Part shown: positions 10,378 to 22,288 of the stretch, piece after piece
Numbering within the stretch: the first letter of the stretch is position 1
How the letters are laid out: the number at the start of each line of letters is the position of its first letter
Source of the DNA: Sistotremastrum niveocremeum HHB9708
Lineage: Eukaryota; Basidiomycota; Agaricomycetes; Sistotremastrales; Sistotremastraceae
Direction: 5' to 3'
Length of the DNA stretch: 64,000 nt
NCBI GenBank assembly: GCA_001630475.1
Contig: KV419402.1
Location: 303,910 to 367,909 of the forward strand
Translations under genes and position numbers: made by a program
The notes under the pieces: generated by a model
The model's input: the letters and a program-made list of their open reading frames with translations, nothing else
The model's database searches: none
Told to the model about the DNA's origin: nothing

Positions 10378-11065
10378 CCTGTATTGAGCGACAAATTCGA
10401 ACAAACCCCAGCTCTTCTTCACCACGACGAACACACTCTCCCCCAACTTAACCCCTCCCTCCATAGCAGATACAGGACAAGACTCTGATAACACACACAC
10501 TGTCCCTTCTCGGGTAGCAAGATTCCTGCTAATGCATGCTGTAATGAGAATAATTACAGAATTAGTCAAGAGACAAAGCGGGAGTTGGGAACACGTACAG
10601 TCCACGGTCGGGATGTCTCCAAAATTACGACTGGTTGCGTCATTGAAGGAGAAAAACGCGAACTGAATAAATTCAATCAGGCAAAGTGTGTGCTCGTAAG
10701 AACAAAATAACACATACGGGATTCCCTACGGTTCGCCAGACCAACTTCAACAAACAAAGCAGACGCATACAAGACCAAAACCGAGGACAGAGGAACAGGC
10801 ACTGGGACGACTTTCTGCATCCTTTGCAAAAAGTCAGCCGATGCGTAGATCACGAGGACGCAGCACAAGAGATATCACGTACTGGTCGAAACGACCATAT
10901 GCACTACTCGTCAATCATAGAAGATGTCGCGGCCGTGGATGGCTGGGACTTGCACACGGCAACGTGTACGGAGAGGGAGCACACTCGACTAGAATTATAC
11001 ATGGTTGGGAGATCAAAACCAAGAAAGTGATATGGGCACGAAACGGAAAGTCTGTCGTACAGATT

Positions 11066-11122
11066 AGAATAGATGGAGAGGAGATGGGGAAACGGACACT
11101 TGCTTCTCGGTCCTTATATACT
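11066..11122 (-). promoter_or_regulatory. U4 promoter
   Basis: The gene-strand TATA box GTATATAAGGAC is at 11111-11122, then CCCCATCTCCTCTCCATCTA at 11071-11090. A TTGGCTTGGCG (+ strand) is at 11363-11373, further upstream than in other units. Confidence 0.6.
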
Positions 11123-11542
11123 CGAGAGTTGCGATATCGGAACTGAGTTCCGGAAAAATTCCTCTGGGGTATGAAGGGAAGTGTCGGAAGACAAAAATAG
11201 AAAAGAGCGATCGGAAGTCGAAGAAGCGTCCTGGAAACGCGGATCAGCTCGCGGATCTCGTCCAAGATCGGGGAGGATTGCAGTGTTAGAAGCTTCGAGA
11301 GAAGGATTGCAGGATCCGCCGATCGACAGAAGAAGCTGCAGGCCGGAAGGATCGAGAAGCTGTTGGCTTGGCGTTTACTAATTGATTCCGAGTCCTTCGG
11401 CCCCAGCATTCGATCAAATCACCCCGAGTCGTGGGGGCCCTGTCAGATCGGCGATTCAATGAAGGCAAGCTCAGGCTCCGATGATCGCGGCGTCACAGAG
11501 ATCTCTTCCTTGACGCTCGAGAACCCGACGAAGAAGGCCCTG

Positions 11543-11593
11543 ATTTCGATCAAAAAAGAATTTATATTCTACACAAGACACGCATACAAACAC
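11543..11593 (-). terminator. U5 3' block
   Basis: The gene strand reads TATGCGTGTCTTGTGTAGAA and then TATAAATTCTTTTTTGATCG. Confidence 0.5.
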
Positions 11594-12090
11594 TCCTGCA
11601 TTGAAGGCGCGAGATGAGAGCCTGTTGGTACTCCTCTACGAGATTTTTGCAGACACATCTACGCACAAGGTGGCGAGGGTAGTAGACGAACTGTACGACT
11701 GAGGATCAGTACTGAAAACAGCGTAGTCGAACTAGATCACATTCACCTCTCTCAACATCCACCTATCGCCTGGTCGGTCTTGACCATGCCCAAACGAACT
11801 AGAACAAACCCAACGGCAGCGGCGAGATTGAGAATGGTAAACGAGGTATCGCTGTTTTTGAATGGTCCTTATCAACCGGTTAAAGATTCAACCAGGAAAG
11901 AGGTGCATGGCGCTCACCAGGTATGCCACTCTCAGTGACTTCGAACTCGCATCAGATATCCCGAAATCCAATGTACTATTGCATCAGGCAACGAAGTCAG
12001 CAGTGGCCTCGAGGAGTGGATCGGATGCGGAGACGAACCCATGCGACGAAATCGATCTAACAAACGGCCAAGAAAATTATAGGGAGGAGA

Positions 12091-12148
12091 TGCAGATAGA
12101 TGGGAGTAGATGGCGATTCCAGAAGAATTTCTCCTCCTTATATACTGC
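12091..12148 (-). promoter_or_regulatory. U5 promoter
   Basis: The gene-strand TATA box GTATATAAGGAGGAG is at 12131-12145, and CCATCTACTCCCATCTATCT follows at 12094-12113. Confidence 0.62.
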
Positions 12149-12152
12149 AGGC

Positions 12153-12670
12153 TTGACGAACGGAGTTTGAGGACCGGATCTGTGCTCGCTCAGAATCGAC
12201 GAGCATCTTCTCGGTCGATCGATCGATCATCGACCATGAGTCCCGACGGAATCAAATGTTGTTCGAGGCATCAAGGGGATGATCGGGAGGATCTCCGTCG
12301 ATCGTCGATGGTTGGCCAAGGGGTGGAGTCAGCGAGTAGTCAGCGATCTTCGGAACGGGCAAGTGTTCTCCTAATGCGGATCCTATTCAGAATTATCGAG
12401 CGCGATCAATCCAGTTGATGATCGAGCTCACCTGAACATCGCGATCTTCTCGGAATCATCACAATGTGTTCTCATGTGCTTCATAGAGCCGTTGGCCCGT
12501 TGCAAGGAGCTCAGTTTTGGGCTACAGGCGCTAGCTTCAAGAAACCGACGTGGTTTGTGAATTCGAAGGACGTTGGAGGGAGAGGAGATCGTGGCAGATT
12601 TTCCAACCCACAGATGGCTTAATTTCGGCGACTTCTTCGGTGTCCAGGATAGAATGAGAGGTTGAGACGA
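12153..12670. promoter_or_regulatory. divergent intergenic region between U5 and P2
   Basis: No gene is seen. The 518-bp spacing between U5 and P2 matches the other three U-P pairs. Confidence 0.35.
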
Positions 12671-13919
12671 CGAGAGCGCCAAACAGGTGCAAATCCAAAA
12701 CAATCCGACGAAATATTCTCTTTGAAACTCCGCTCTGTCGTCGTTTCTTTCACTGGCTGTTTCTTCATGCTCATTCTCTGTCTTTGATCTGGTAGTCTGC
12801 GGAGAACATCAATTCTACCTGTTTCTGTGATCGATAACGAAGATCGACCTGTGTCTGAGACCGCAGTGAGTTGACAGGTTGCATCGATAACGACGATAAC
12901 TGACTAATTCTGAGTGCTCTCTTCTAGTGCATACGTCTGGGGCGAGCCTCAAACCTTGGGATCAGGTTTCACAGCAGCAGAAGTCTTCCTCAACGTTTCC
13001 AGTACGCAGTTTCCTTTCCGATAACCTTGCGAGGAGCTGAGCGCAGCACAGCTTCATCGATTTTCTTGTAGTTGCCTCGTTCTCGTCCTCTTGAAGATGC
13101 ACACACACTCTCTCTCCTAGTTGTACGCAAACCAGAGTGCGAAGAAGACTCACACATTGAGCTCATCAAATTTTCGAATCTGAAGGCGGCTTCTTGTGGC
13201 GACCTCTGCCTTATTCGGCGTGTCCTGGTTGGCTGTATCGGCGACATCTCTGTCTTCCTGCACCGTGACTCGTGGATTCAATATATAAACCTTCCTGTCA
13301 AGATATGTCGCGTTTGACATGGCGGCATTGCAACGAAACTTGTCCTTCCAACGCAAACTCCCTCGCCTCTCCGTGATGACGTGGCTTTTCCTAGTATCGA
13401 CGAACTTCGTGTCGTGCTGAAGCTGTATAGCAAATTCACCTCAAGATACCGGAAGCTGTCATCTGCTTCTATGTCTCATCACGATTCGACTCTTTGACGA
13501 ATTCTGCTTACTTGTATGGCATGCCTCCGACTATGGTGAAATCTTCAACTGTCCTCGTTCTAGCTCCGTTCTGTCTTCTCGATATTCCCCTGATTGTTCT
13601 CTTCCGACCGCTGGTCTCACATGTACGCGTCAACAATTCCGTCTAATTGTAACGGTCAGTCTTCGGCATTCAGCCAACGCATTGATGCTCAAAGATGTCC
13701 CTCTGAGACACTGTTCCATCATCCACGTCTCACCTACTGCGGCTTCTTGTGGACACTCAATTCCGCATCAATCAAGTTCGACTTTCGTGATAGAACGACT
13801 CCAAGCTCTCAGCTGTCATATCGTGTCGACGTTATCAGGCTAATATCAGCAGTGTCGATGGCGTTTCTAGACTGCGTTTCTTGGATCGGTTGTAGCCCGT
13901 CTCTTATCAACGATGGTGT
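12671..13919 (+). other. P2: possible divergent plus-strand unit beside U5
   Basis: The P block is at 12671-12740 (GCGCCAAACAGGTGCAAATC, then AAATATTCTCTTTGAAACTC). An intron-like GTGAGTTGAC...CTTCTAG follows at 12866-12927, starting 195 bp from the block, versus 197 bp in P4. TTTCTGTGATCGATAACG before it is also shared with P4. Downstream frames are short (for example 13072-13317), and no protein family is recognised. Confidence 0.4.
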
Positions 13920-13970
13920 TTCGATCGTAAAATCATTTATATTCTATCCAACTTGTACTACATATATATA
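13920..13970 (-). terminator. U6 3' block
   Basis: The gene strand reads AAGTTGGATAGAATATAAAT and then GATTTTACGATCG. Confidence 0.52.
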
Positions 13971-14961
13971 CAATAGCTCCGAGATTTCCTCATAGATCTA
14001 CTCAGAAAATCGAATACTCGTCTCGGAAGACATACCGACGTCATCCTGCCATGCTCTCGCACTAAGAGACCCTCCGCGTTACCATATCTGATACGTATGC
14101 GACCATTCTGACCACTCCAAACAGCCATCTGAATTGAGAAGGTCAAAGAAAGCAGACGGGAGGAAAAGCACCGACGTACATAATATCTGCGTACGCAGGG
14201 CGGTGATGGAGCGCCGGATCGAGGGTTCGCAGTACAGCTGTTCCATTATCACGTACTACAGAGAAAGCCAAAGTTGCTGGTGATGAGTTTCTTTGAGTAA
14301 CAGGATGGGTGATCTAGACACACCGTGACCGAAAATGCCGGTCTGAGCTCGGCACTCTCGTCCTACGCGGACACGTCTGCAAGCGATAGCTAATTGCTCT
14401 TTTCTCCACGACTTAAAGGAGCTCGTTCACAGACAGCCGAGGTCCTTCATCCTGGATATGATTTTCAAGATTGAATACAAGAATGAAAAGAGGTCACATA
14501 CTTCGCAAGCACTATGATGCCAACCTTTCCGGGAGCGAAGAGACAATCGGCACAGGACCTAACACCGATTATGGGTTCGAGCAGATGAAATATGATAGAG
14601 TGCGACAGACCTTTCACTAATCACTTTTCACTTACAAGAGCACGCGCCGAGGCTCTCTGGATCGGAGAAGACACTGTGCGTCGTTTTGAAGACCTCGGGG
14701 GATCATCTCGTCTGCACGAGGTAAATGAGGACACAAAAGAAATATCAACCGCGGGATAAAGTACCTCAGTGGCAATGTGTTTTTGCCAGTGAGGAGAGCT
14801 TGCGCATGCCGCATACATATAGGCCACAACCATATTTGGAGGGAGGTTCGTATCGCGCAAGATATAAACGAAAGATGGCATGGGAAAGATTCGGGGGTGA
14901 CCTGGCAAGACTTAGACGCAGGCAGAGGGTGGAGACTGCGAGATGTCGTCTAGGTGAAAAC

Positions 14962-15032
14962 AAGAAGATAGAGGTAGATGGGGGAAAGATGGCGAATCGA
15001 GAGGGAGTTGGGCTGCCTTTATACTCTCCCAA
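14962..15032 (-). promoter_or_regulatory. U6 promoter
   Basis: The gene-strand TATA box GAGTATAAAGGCAG is at 15014-15027; CCATCTTTCCCCCATCTACC follows at 14974-14993. The upstream element is diverged to TTTGGCTTCGG (15118-15128). Confidence 0.6.
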
Positions 15033-15340
15033 CTGCCAAGAACAGAAGCCTCGGGACGAATCCTCCCGAGAGTTGGACAAGAATAGCACAAGAGGATCGG
15101 ATCGAAATGAGGAAAGATTTGGCTTCGGGGTCCATGGAACGGATCTTGAGATCTTCGCTGACGTTTGGAAGGGATCGGAAGAAAGAAGCGTGGATATAGA
15201 TACCGCCGATGCTTCGATCGGGAGAAAATCTGTCAGCCCGGGCGATCGACAGAACTTGGTTCCGATGATCGAATGGATCACGTCTTTAGATCTTGATCTC
15301 GATCAATCGTAGGGGAGCCATATATGCACTCAGACAGACA

Positions 15341-15372
15341 ATTCGATCACAAAATATTATATATTCAAAAGA
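15341..15372 (-). terminator. U7 3' block
   Basis: The gene strand reads TTGAATATATAATATTTTGT and then GATCGAATTG, shorter than in sister units. Confidence 0.5.
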
Positions 15373-16177
15373 AGAGAGAGCCCTTTTACTGTGTCCGGCT
15401 CAGTTCTGTACCTGGCGATTGGGTCTAGAGGAACAATGACGTATCAATATCTAGCCCAGGCGACCCTCTCGTTAGACCTTATTGCCACTGTAGAATCTAC
15501 CTTCACTCGAGCGCAACTGGACCGGGCATCAGCTCCGAACCTCACAAGCAACGCAGCCATCCTTCCAAAGGATTGAGAACTGTATGAGAGATCTTCAGAA
15601 GAGATCTTGAATGAGAGATTTATCAAAGTGTACGTACGCTATCTGAATGCATTACGTGCGGAACAGTAGGCTGATAGATCCACTGCAAGGACCGAGTTGC
15701 GCTCCTGAGAGTGCCATCAGTGAGCTGTAGATGGAGATAGAACTGGAATGCTACGGAGAAGACTAACCTCAAAACCAGAGATAAAGCGTCGGAACGAGCT
15801 CGGACCACAAGAGATAGTACTCACTTCGTCTCCGGGTGGTATATTGGACAGGCAGTCGGTGCGATTACGTCGAGTCTCGATGGAGGTAATCAACCAATGA
15901 AAGACGGAGACTGAACGCGGGAATCAGAAGATGCACCGAAAAACGAGACAATAGGATCAAATGAGTCACTTACCCATGGCGTAGAGTCAAGAGTTTGTCG
16001 AAGAGATGGACGGATGCAGAGACAAGGACGAAGACAGCACTAGTAACGATTTCGACAGGCAGTCACAACCTCTACGTGGTTAATCCAAGATCTTGGCAAT
16101 CAAAATCTCGATGGCGGGATGTTCGAGTCTCGGGGACGCCACGAACCACGACCACAAGATCAAAGTCTAATGTAGCA

Positions 16178-16246
16178 TAGATGCAGATAGATAGAGGGTA
16201 GATGGGGGATTTGCGACTGATTCCTCCTCCTTATATACTCCAGCTT
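16178..16246 (-). promoter_or_regulatory. U7 promoter
   Basis: The gene-strand TATA box GGAGTATATAAGGAGGAGGA is at 16223-16242, followed by CCCCCATCTACCCTCTATCT at 16189-16208. Confidence 0.65.
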
Positions 16247-16745
16247 TCATGGCGCCGCGATCGAAACGGGAGCGATCCTCCCGACGATTCAATTGAAGGG
16301 ACGAGCCGGAAGACAGAGGAGTAGATGGGGAGAAAGATCGAGACGTTCAAGGATCGAGATCGGATTAGCGATTGCGAGGCATCCGGGGGAAACAAGGTTC
16401 CGTTGAAGACGGAGATCGAAGCGCCTGCCATCGGAGAAGTCATCTCAGTTCGGAGGATCGAGAGAAGAAATGCTTGGCAGCCACCGATCGTATTATTCCT
16501 AATAAGGCGAATTCGAGTCTACTTTGAGCATCCCCTTGAAGCAGGAGGTCCTGACGTACCCGCGAGGATCGAAAGATTTTCGGGTCGTCCCGAAAATCAC
16601 GTTTTTCATTCTGATTGAAGGGCGCAAAATTCAGCAGAAAATATTCAGAGGGTCAGAGTCATTCAGGTATATGTGTTCGTCGTTTTCGATGAGTTCCACG
16701 GTGTTGAAAGCGTGATACGAGATCAAGGAGAGACTTGAGAGGACA
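16247..16745. promoter_or_regulatory. divergent intergenic region between U7 and P3
   Basis: No gene is seen in these 499 bp. GATCGAGA motifs and a TGCTTGGCAG near 16470 are present. Confidence 0.35.
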
Positions 16746-18276
16746 GGGCAAAACAGGAACAAATCTGAGAAAAAATCTTTTGGCATCCATTCAAACTCCG
16801 CACCTGTGCAGTTCACGTTTAGCAAATTCATCACGACCTCAACGCCTCCACCTTGACGGCTCAAGAAGCTTGCTGGTCCTGCGTGTCTATCACAAGGTGG
16901 TCCACAACGGACATTTTGCCATCAACCCGCACTGAAATCAAGCGATGGTCCGTGCAATTCACGGTTTTGTTACTGCTAGGTACTCAGGCTCTTATAGCAC
17001 GATGTACATTCTTGCGAGCTATTTTCACGCCGTGTTTACGTCCGACCGACATCTCCGCGACTGCCTCAGGTATGTTTTCTGGGCATCATACTGACACAAT
17101 CTCCAGGTTCAAATTTTCATTATATGCCACGTAGACGGGCGTTGTGTTGCGCAGGAGGAATTTCGATTATACACCCTTAAGTCTTTTTGTCATTGAAAGA
17201 GCCTCCCGGCGTATGTCCCGGCGTTGCGTTCGGTCAGATTTTCTTACTCAGTCCAGGATTCTCAGCTGACGCGTTGTTTATAGGATTCGACGCGCTATTC
17301 GACAAATATTGATAAGGCCCTCGACTTTCAGTGATGAGAAATGCGTAGACATCCTCGGTGCGTGTTTCCCCAGTACATTCTAGACTATGCCTGACTTGTC
17401 CTAGGCTTCGACGGTTCACTACCTCATGATATAGCCCTGGACAGGCATCTTCGAGCCAATCTTCTTCAGGGCTTCAAGTCATTCGTAGGCTCCGCAAGAG
17501 TCACGTGTAGATTATCCCTGACATCTCAAGTCTACCCCACTAGTCCTCAAATTTATCGGACTACGGTTTCGACCGACTACCTCACCAGATACGGAAAACC
17601 TGCGGGGCGAAGTCATGATACAGATAGAGATACTCGTGCATAGTAGGGTCTTACAGAGATGTGCTCATCCAGTAGAGCTTCAACCTCGTTGCCGTACGCC
17701 TCGTCTCATTCTTCCATCTCATTTCGTATTGATCACAGCATCCTCTAGGTCAAGTTATTGTCTTCGTATGGTCCAGGAACCCTCTTATCCTAGATTCGCT
17801 GCTTTCCTCTCCCCGTCGCTGTGATGAACTCTTTCCTAAGATGTCTGACGCTCGTATCTATGCGTTGTACGGGACCTGTGGAGGTGGCTTCAAGAGTCAA
17901 ATTTCTGGTTGGACTTTCCTGAACGTTGTGCTTCCGTGGACCGGATGTTTCGATTCTGCCTCTCGGATTCCCGTTCGTATTCTCGACGTCGTCTCTCGAT
18001 CTAGCTCTTCACCTTTGGCTTCACGGGCTCCCCTACCTGGACTCTCTCGATTACATCTTTGATCATTTTTGTTTTGAGTTGTCTGAAGCGCAAATGCGAT
18101 CTGTCAGACACGTTTGATATGTGGTCGTTACTAAAGAACAGATCAACATAGAATTGAATATCGAACCTCGTCATGTGCAATCTGTACAATAAAGACGACT
18201 ATGTTACCGATATGCTCAGCGTTCACCTTCGTCAATTTGGCATTACTTGCCGTTATCTAAGTAACAGGCACCTTTT
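16746..18276 (+). other. P3: possible divergent plus-strand unit beside U7
   Basis: The P block is at 16746-16805 (GCAAAACAGGAACAAATC, then TTCAAACTCCGC). A frame from ATG at 16945 reads MVRAIHGFVTARYSGSYSTM and reaches an intron-like GTATGT...TCTCCAG (17069-17104), closing at TAG soon after. Further GT-AG blocks exist. No family is recognised. Confidence 0.38.
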
Positions 18277-18328
18277 ATTCGAACATAAAAAATTGATATT
18301 CTATCCAATAAGTGCATACATAGACTGA
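18277..18328 (-). terminator. U8 3' block
   Basis: The gene strand reads TATGTATGCACTTATTGGAT and then AGAATATCAATTTTTTATG. Confidence 0.53.
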
Positions 18329-19141
18329 GACAGAAGTCGAAAAGCTATCCAAATGGTCAACAATCTTCTAACACTACACCGATTGACTCCAGCACGCAGA
18401 GTACCAGTGCAAAGACATGAATAGATTTGGAAGGATGCCACAAACCCGCTTATTGATCATTTAATTGAGCGATGACAGTTGACCACTGTATCGGAAGTGA
18501 AGGGCTCAGAACCGATTGATCAAGCAGAGGCCGGGAGATGGACTTACAGAAATGCCGAGGGTATACGAATCAAATATGGATGACCCCGGTAGCCGTTGAG
18601 TCAGTTGTTCGCTATGAGCACACCGAATATAAGAGATGTTAAATCAAGATGGAAGAAGGATAACGTACTGGTATTCTCCGCCGAATACACGAAGCTCTCA
18701 GGCACCCCAAAGATATATCCACGTAGGTTTCTCAATTGCCTTGTGGACCTTTGTTCAAGTCAGAATGGATACTATGAGGCATTGAATAATATTCGCTTAC
18801 ATGTTTTTCTTCGGGCCTTTGGGTGCGACCGATCGAAAGAAACCACTTTAATCATTACGAAGTCCCCCATGTCTTGATTGGGCTGATGGAAAGTGATGAG
18901 TGAGAAGAAAATCAATTTTGAAGGATTAGATATGCCGTACCTCAGGACAAGAGCTGTACCAGTGTACCTGTCCTGCGCAATCTCGTGATCTTCCGATAGG
19001 CAGCTACAGGTTCCGATTCATGGTCCGAGTCGGTGAGGCAGTCGGTGAGAGGGAAGAGACGATGGGGACTGAGAAAGGGACACGGGCGGGGAGAGGAGGA
19101 TGCCTCGAGGATCTTCGGGGCTAGAATGTGAGGAGAAATAC

Positions 19142-19212
19142 AAGAAGGTAGAGGTAGATGGGGGAAAGATGGGGAGCATTGAACCGATGTTGTCGTCCTT
19201 TTATACCCCAAG
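19142..19212 (-). promoter_or_regulatory. U8 promoter
   Basis: The gene-strand TATA box GGGGTATAAAAGGACG is at 19194-19209; CCCCATCTTTCCCCCATCTA follows at 19155-19174. The upstream element GTCTTGGCATC (+ strand) is at 19308-19318. Confidence 0.63.
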
Positions 19213-19531
19213 CCTCCTCTCACGATTGAGAAGTCTCTTCAATAGCTTCTTCCGACTCGGAGGAATGAATGGAGGCAACGGATCGGACAGGACTCTATCG
19301 TAGGGAAGTCTTGGCATCAAGATCGAGATGTCAGATCGAGAGATCGTCGCGAAGGAACGGAAGGAATCAGCAAAAAGAAGCAGGCAAATAAGCAGGTACG
19401 GCGATCGAGAGAATTCCGACAAAGCGAGAGATCGACGTTCCGACTATCGGTTTGATCTCTTCCTTCGATATTGAAGAACAATATCTTAGTTTTCGCGATG
19501 AGAGGTCCATGTATGCGGCCTCGCAGGGCAG

Positions 19532-19576
19532 GTTTCGATCAAAAAAATATGTTATGTTCTATGCAAGACGTGCCTG
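19532..19576 (-). terminator. U9 3' block
   Basis: The gene strand reads CTTGCATAGAACATAACATA and then TTTTTTTGATCGAAACC, the most diverged copy. Confidence 0.42.
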
Positions 19577-20280
19577 CGCTACCTCGCCTCCAGGGAAAGC
19601 ATACACTGAAAATGCTTTGAAATTACGAAAAGCCACCACTACTTGGTACACTCGCGTTTTGAGTTCTTCCCAATCGCCACACATGACCTACCATGGCACA
19701 CGCCCTCGATTACCACGACACCTCTCCCTATCTTGCTGGCTCATCGGAAGCAATGGACGAGAGCAACATGATAATAGCTATATGCAACGTCCGATGTCAG
19801 TATGATAATATAATGAAAGGCGCTGATAATGGCACAAACTTACGATGTGCTAAACTCCAACTAGTGCAGCCACCCCATCACAGCAGAAAGTGGTAGGGAT
19901 TTCTGTGTATCTCGTTAATCAATCGCAAGACGAGGGAAAGAAGCAGCAACAAACCTGGGGGGTAGCTTGTCTGTAGCAATCGCCGTAATATATTTGCAGT
20001 GGCCTGGAGATGGTCACCAACGTTGGGATCAGCGGGATTAGAGAAGAGATGAGCGTCTTACAGAATAGCACTAACTCCCAGACGGACATCATCCCGATAT
20101 GGAAGGGCTACCATGACGAATGTTGAGAGTCAGAGTGGCGATCTCGAGATTTAGAAGTGAGGTGGAAATGTGAGTGAGTGGAAATGATCCGAGCGTCATG
20201 CGACGTGCTGGATGAGAGAGTTGGCGTGGGAAGTGCAGCGACAAATGAGAATCCGGTCGATAATCAAGACGCTTGGTCGA

Positions 20281-20348
20281 ATAGATGCGAGTAGATTGAA
20301 AAGAGATGGGGATTTTCGATTTCGTTCCGTCTCTTTATATACCGCAGT
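20281..20348 (-). promoter_or_regulatory. U9 promoter
   Basis: The gene-strand TATA box GGTATATAAAGAGACGG is at 20327-20343, then CCCCATCTCTTTTCAATCTA. The upstream element AAGGCTTGGCGG (+ strand) is at 20434-20445. Confidence 0.6.
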
Positions 20349-20851
20349 TTCGAAAGCCAACGATGATCGGAACGTTCGATTCGATGGTCACGGTTGAATC
20401 GAAGGGAAGATTCGGAGGACAAATATTGAGTGGAAGGCTTGGCGGAAGAAGCAATAGTCGGGTGGATCGTCGATCTCGGTGAGGATCGAGAGGATCGAAG
20501 AAGGGAATCGAGGGAGAAGCGCAGAGGGATTGACATCGATCACGAGTTGAGTGGCGTCGGAAATAAACCTGTCCGAGCCTGAGAACTGAATTGGGGCGAG
20601 GGATCGAAAGGGACTCCGATTCATCAGAGGAAAATCTTGGCATCGAGATGAATTTGAAAGGTACGGAAGGGATCGAGAAGAAGAAGCGCGCATATAGCCA
20701 CCTCCGAGCCTTCGATCGATCAAAACTCTGCCAAATCGTGAGCTTGCCGAGAACACAAGTGCCTTGCTATTGACGTCCGTTGTCACGAAGACTTTAACTT
20801 GGTCACAAGGCAGTTACATAGACAAAGACATGACCAGGAGTCTCGCCGGGA

Positions 20852-20903
20852 GTTCGATCACAAAATATTTCATATTCTATCCAAAAGAAGCATACAATGA
20901 CTA
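20852..20903 (-). terminator. U10 3' block
   Basis: The gene strand reads TTGGATAGAATATGAAATAT and then TTTGTGATCGAACT. Confidence 0.53.
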
Positions 20904-21792
20904 AGGTACCCCGAAAATCCTGACTGAGCAAAATCTGGCAACATTAAGCAGAACTCCTTTATCCGATCACCAAAACATTCCCTCCTTTTCATTCCGGAAA
21001 TCGCAGAAATCGCTCACGCCTTCTCTCCCTGGATATGTACTCAGCCTTCTACCGCATCTTGAAGACCCACATTGCGAGCACTCGTACGCAATTTATCTGC
21101 AGTGGCCCACTCATCAACGGTTGTAGGAGCTGTCAACCCTATATGCGAGTTTCTGGTATCAGTATGTGAATAGATCATTTCGTAAGGTGGAGACTTACGA
21201 TGTTTTCTGCCCCAAACTCGCGACAACCTGCAAAACCCACACGGTCCATGATCCTCCGCGAATTCTGAATCAACCTTGTCAGCGGATAACGAAAGGTATT
21301 GTAGAGGAAACCACGCACTCGGTGTGAGTCCTGTCTTGCACGTGGGAAGGTAGAGACGTGGGGAAGACCTGGGGGACATTGACGATGTATCAATAAGTGC
21401 TGATGGAATTGAGAAAGAAACTCACTTTATCTACGAGTTTAACTGATGATATCCCAAACTTCGACGACCATGAAGACCGAGTTCAGGGCCGATGAGTTTT
21501 GTCTCGAAAAGGCTCTGGAGATGATGTGCGGTCTGGACACTTATGACAAGTCCCGATCAGTATATAGCCTGAAATTGAACGGTTGCGCTTACAATAATCC
21601 ATATCTTCTTAATTGAGACTGCAGGATGTGGGGGCGGCTTCGAAAAACAAGTGTCCGCGAGCAACGACATCGAATCTCCACGTCCTTGATTCGGCGAAGA
21701 GTGTTCCATGTTCAAAGTATCCTCCAAGGACGGATGGTGTGGGGGGTTTAGTCAATGGCATTGGCACTGCCTTAAAAGCAAGACACGGCGCG

Positions 21793-21862
21793 GAATAGAT
21801 GGGAGTAGATGGGGATTAGATGGGGAATTCTCAGCCTGTTTGCCCTGCTTATATAGTGCAAT
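21793..21862 (-). promoter_or_regulatory. U10 promoter
   Basis: The gene-strand TATA box ACTATATAAGCAGG is at 21844-21857; CCATCTAATCCCCATCTACT follows at 21804-21823. The upstream element AAGCTTGGCAAA (+ strand) is at 21943-21954. Confidence 0.62.
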
Positions 21863-22239
21863 TCTGAGAGCCGACGATGTCGGAAGAAATCATCCCGATG
21901 ATTGAATGGAAGGAGAGATTCGGAGAATAATTATAGAGTTGAAAGCTTGGCAAATCTGGCTGGGCGTAGATCTTCCCGATCGTCGGGAAGAGCAGGAGTT
22001 CGCAGATCAAGAGGAGTCATTTGAATCGAGAAGATTGGAGGAAAAGAAGAACTGCATGGGATCCGCCGATCGTCGGAATCAGTTTTTCCGGACTGCTCGA
22101 TCGAATTCCTTCCGCAGAGGCAAGACCTGACCTGTCAGGCCGACGATCCGATCGTTGCGCGTCCTCCGAGTTTTGCTTCCGATGATCGGACCTCAGCGAC
22201 GATCGAGTCGATTCGGAATCGGACGTTCGTAGGCCCAAG

Positions 22240-22288
22240 ATTCGATCACAAATTGGCTTATATTGCATCCAAGAAATGCTCGATATAC
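22240..22288 (-). terminator. U11 3' block
   Basis: The gene strand reads TTGGATGCAATATAAGCCAA and then TTTGTGATCGAATC. Confidence 0.5.

Larger units (their letters stand above)
10330..11125 (-). other. array unit U4
   Basis: The first ATG is at 11002, about 113 bp from the TATA box, and reads MYNSSRVCSLS. Inside the unit a GTACGTGATATC...TGCAAAG intron (about 10825-10885) precedes an exon with the hydrophobic stretch SSVLVLYASALFVEVGLA, which ends at GTAGGG. No complete frame can be chained with confidence. Confidence 0.42.
11543..12152 (-). other. array unit U5, the shortest
   Basis: At 0.6 kb this is the smallest member. The first ATG (12052) is 88 bp from the TATA box. A GTGAGC donor at about 11916 and a downstream frame with LNLAAAVGFVLVRLGM, a possible membrane segment, are the only coding hints. 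Confidence 0.4.
13920..15032 (-). other. array unit U6, the longest
   Basis: An ATG at 14881, 139 bp from the TATA box, begins MPSFVYILRDTNLPPNMVVA and stays open to a GTACTT donor-like site at 14763. A last-exon frame near 14130 reads MAVWSGQNGRIRIRYGN. The intervening GT-AG blocks cannot be joined reliably. Confidence 0.42.
15341..16246 (-). other. array unit U7
   Basis: One tidy exon chain can be written: ATG at 15976 with GTAAGT directly after ATGG, an intron to 15913, a hydrophobic exon MVSVFHWLITSIETRRN, then LTDGTLRSATRSLQWIY after a GTGAGT...CTACAG intron, and a last exon containing FGRMAALLVRFGADAR that closes at TGA near 15437. The chain has correct phases, yet it does not align with the products inferred from U2 or U6. 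This is either a fast-evolving protein or chance. Confidence 0.42.
18277..19212 (-). other. array unit U8
   Basis: The first exon looks non-coding and ends at a GTACGG donor (18937). The intron ends CATCAG, and the next ATG (18871) reads MGDFVMIKVVSFDRSHPK up to a GTAAGC donor at 18799. Near the 3' end a hydrophobic frame RLLTIWIAFRLLSQSMYALI closes within the 3' block. The middle cannot be joined. Confidence 0.4.
19532..20348 (-). other. array unit U9
   Basis: An ATG at 20114 reads MVALPYRDDVRLGVSAI up to a GTAAGA donor at 20061; the intron ends CTCCAG at 20004. The next block, read in one frame, gives ATANILRRLLQTSYPP, faintly like the U3 segment VQAGITALMTLI. The joined phase does not keep that frame, so the resemblance is not proof. 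Confidence 0.4.
20852..21862 (-). other. array unit U10
   Basis: An ATG at 21709 (141 bp from the TATA box) begins MEHSSPNQGRGDSMSLLADT and runs to VSIKKIWII before a GTAAGC donor at 21593. An exon with VQTAHHLQSLF lies beyond the CATAAG acceptor. Later exons end in a frame with TVDEWATADKLRTSAR near 21100. Confidence 0.43.
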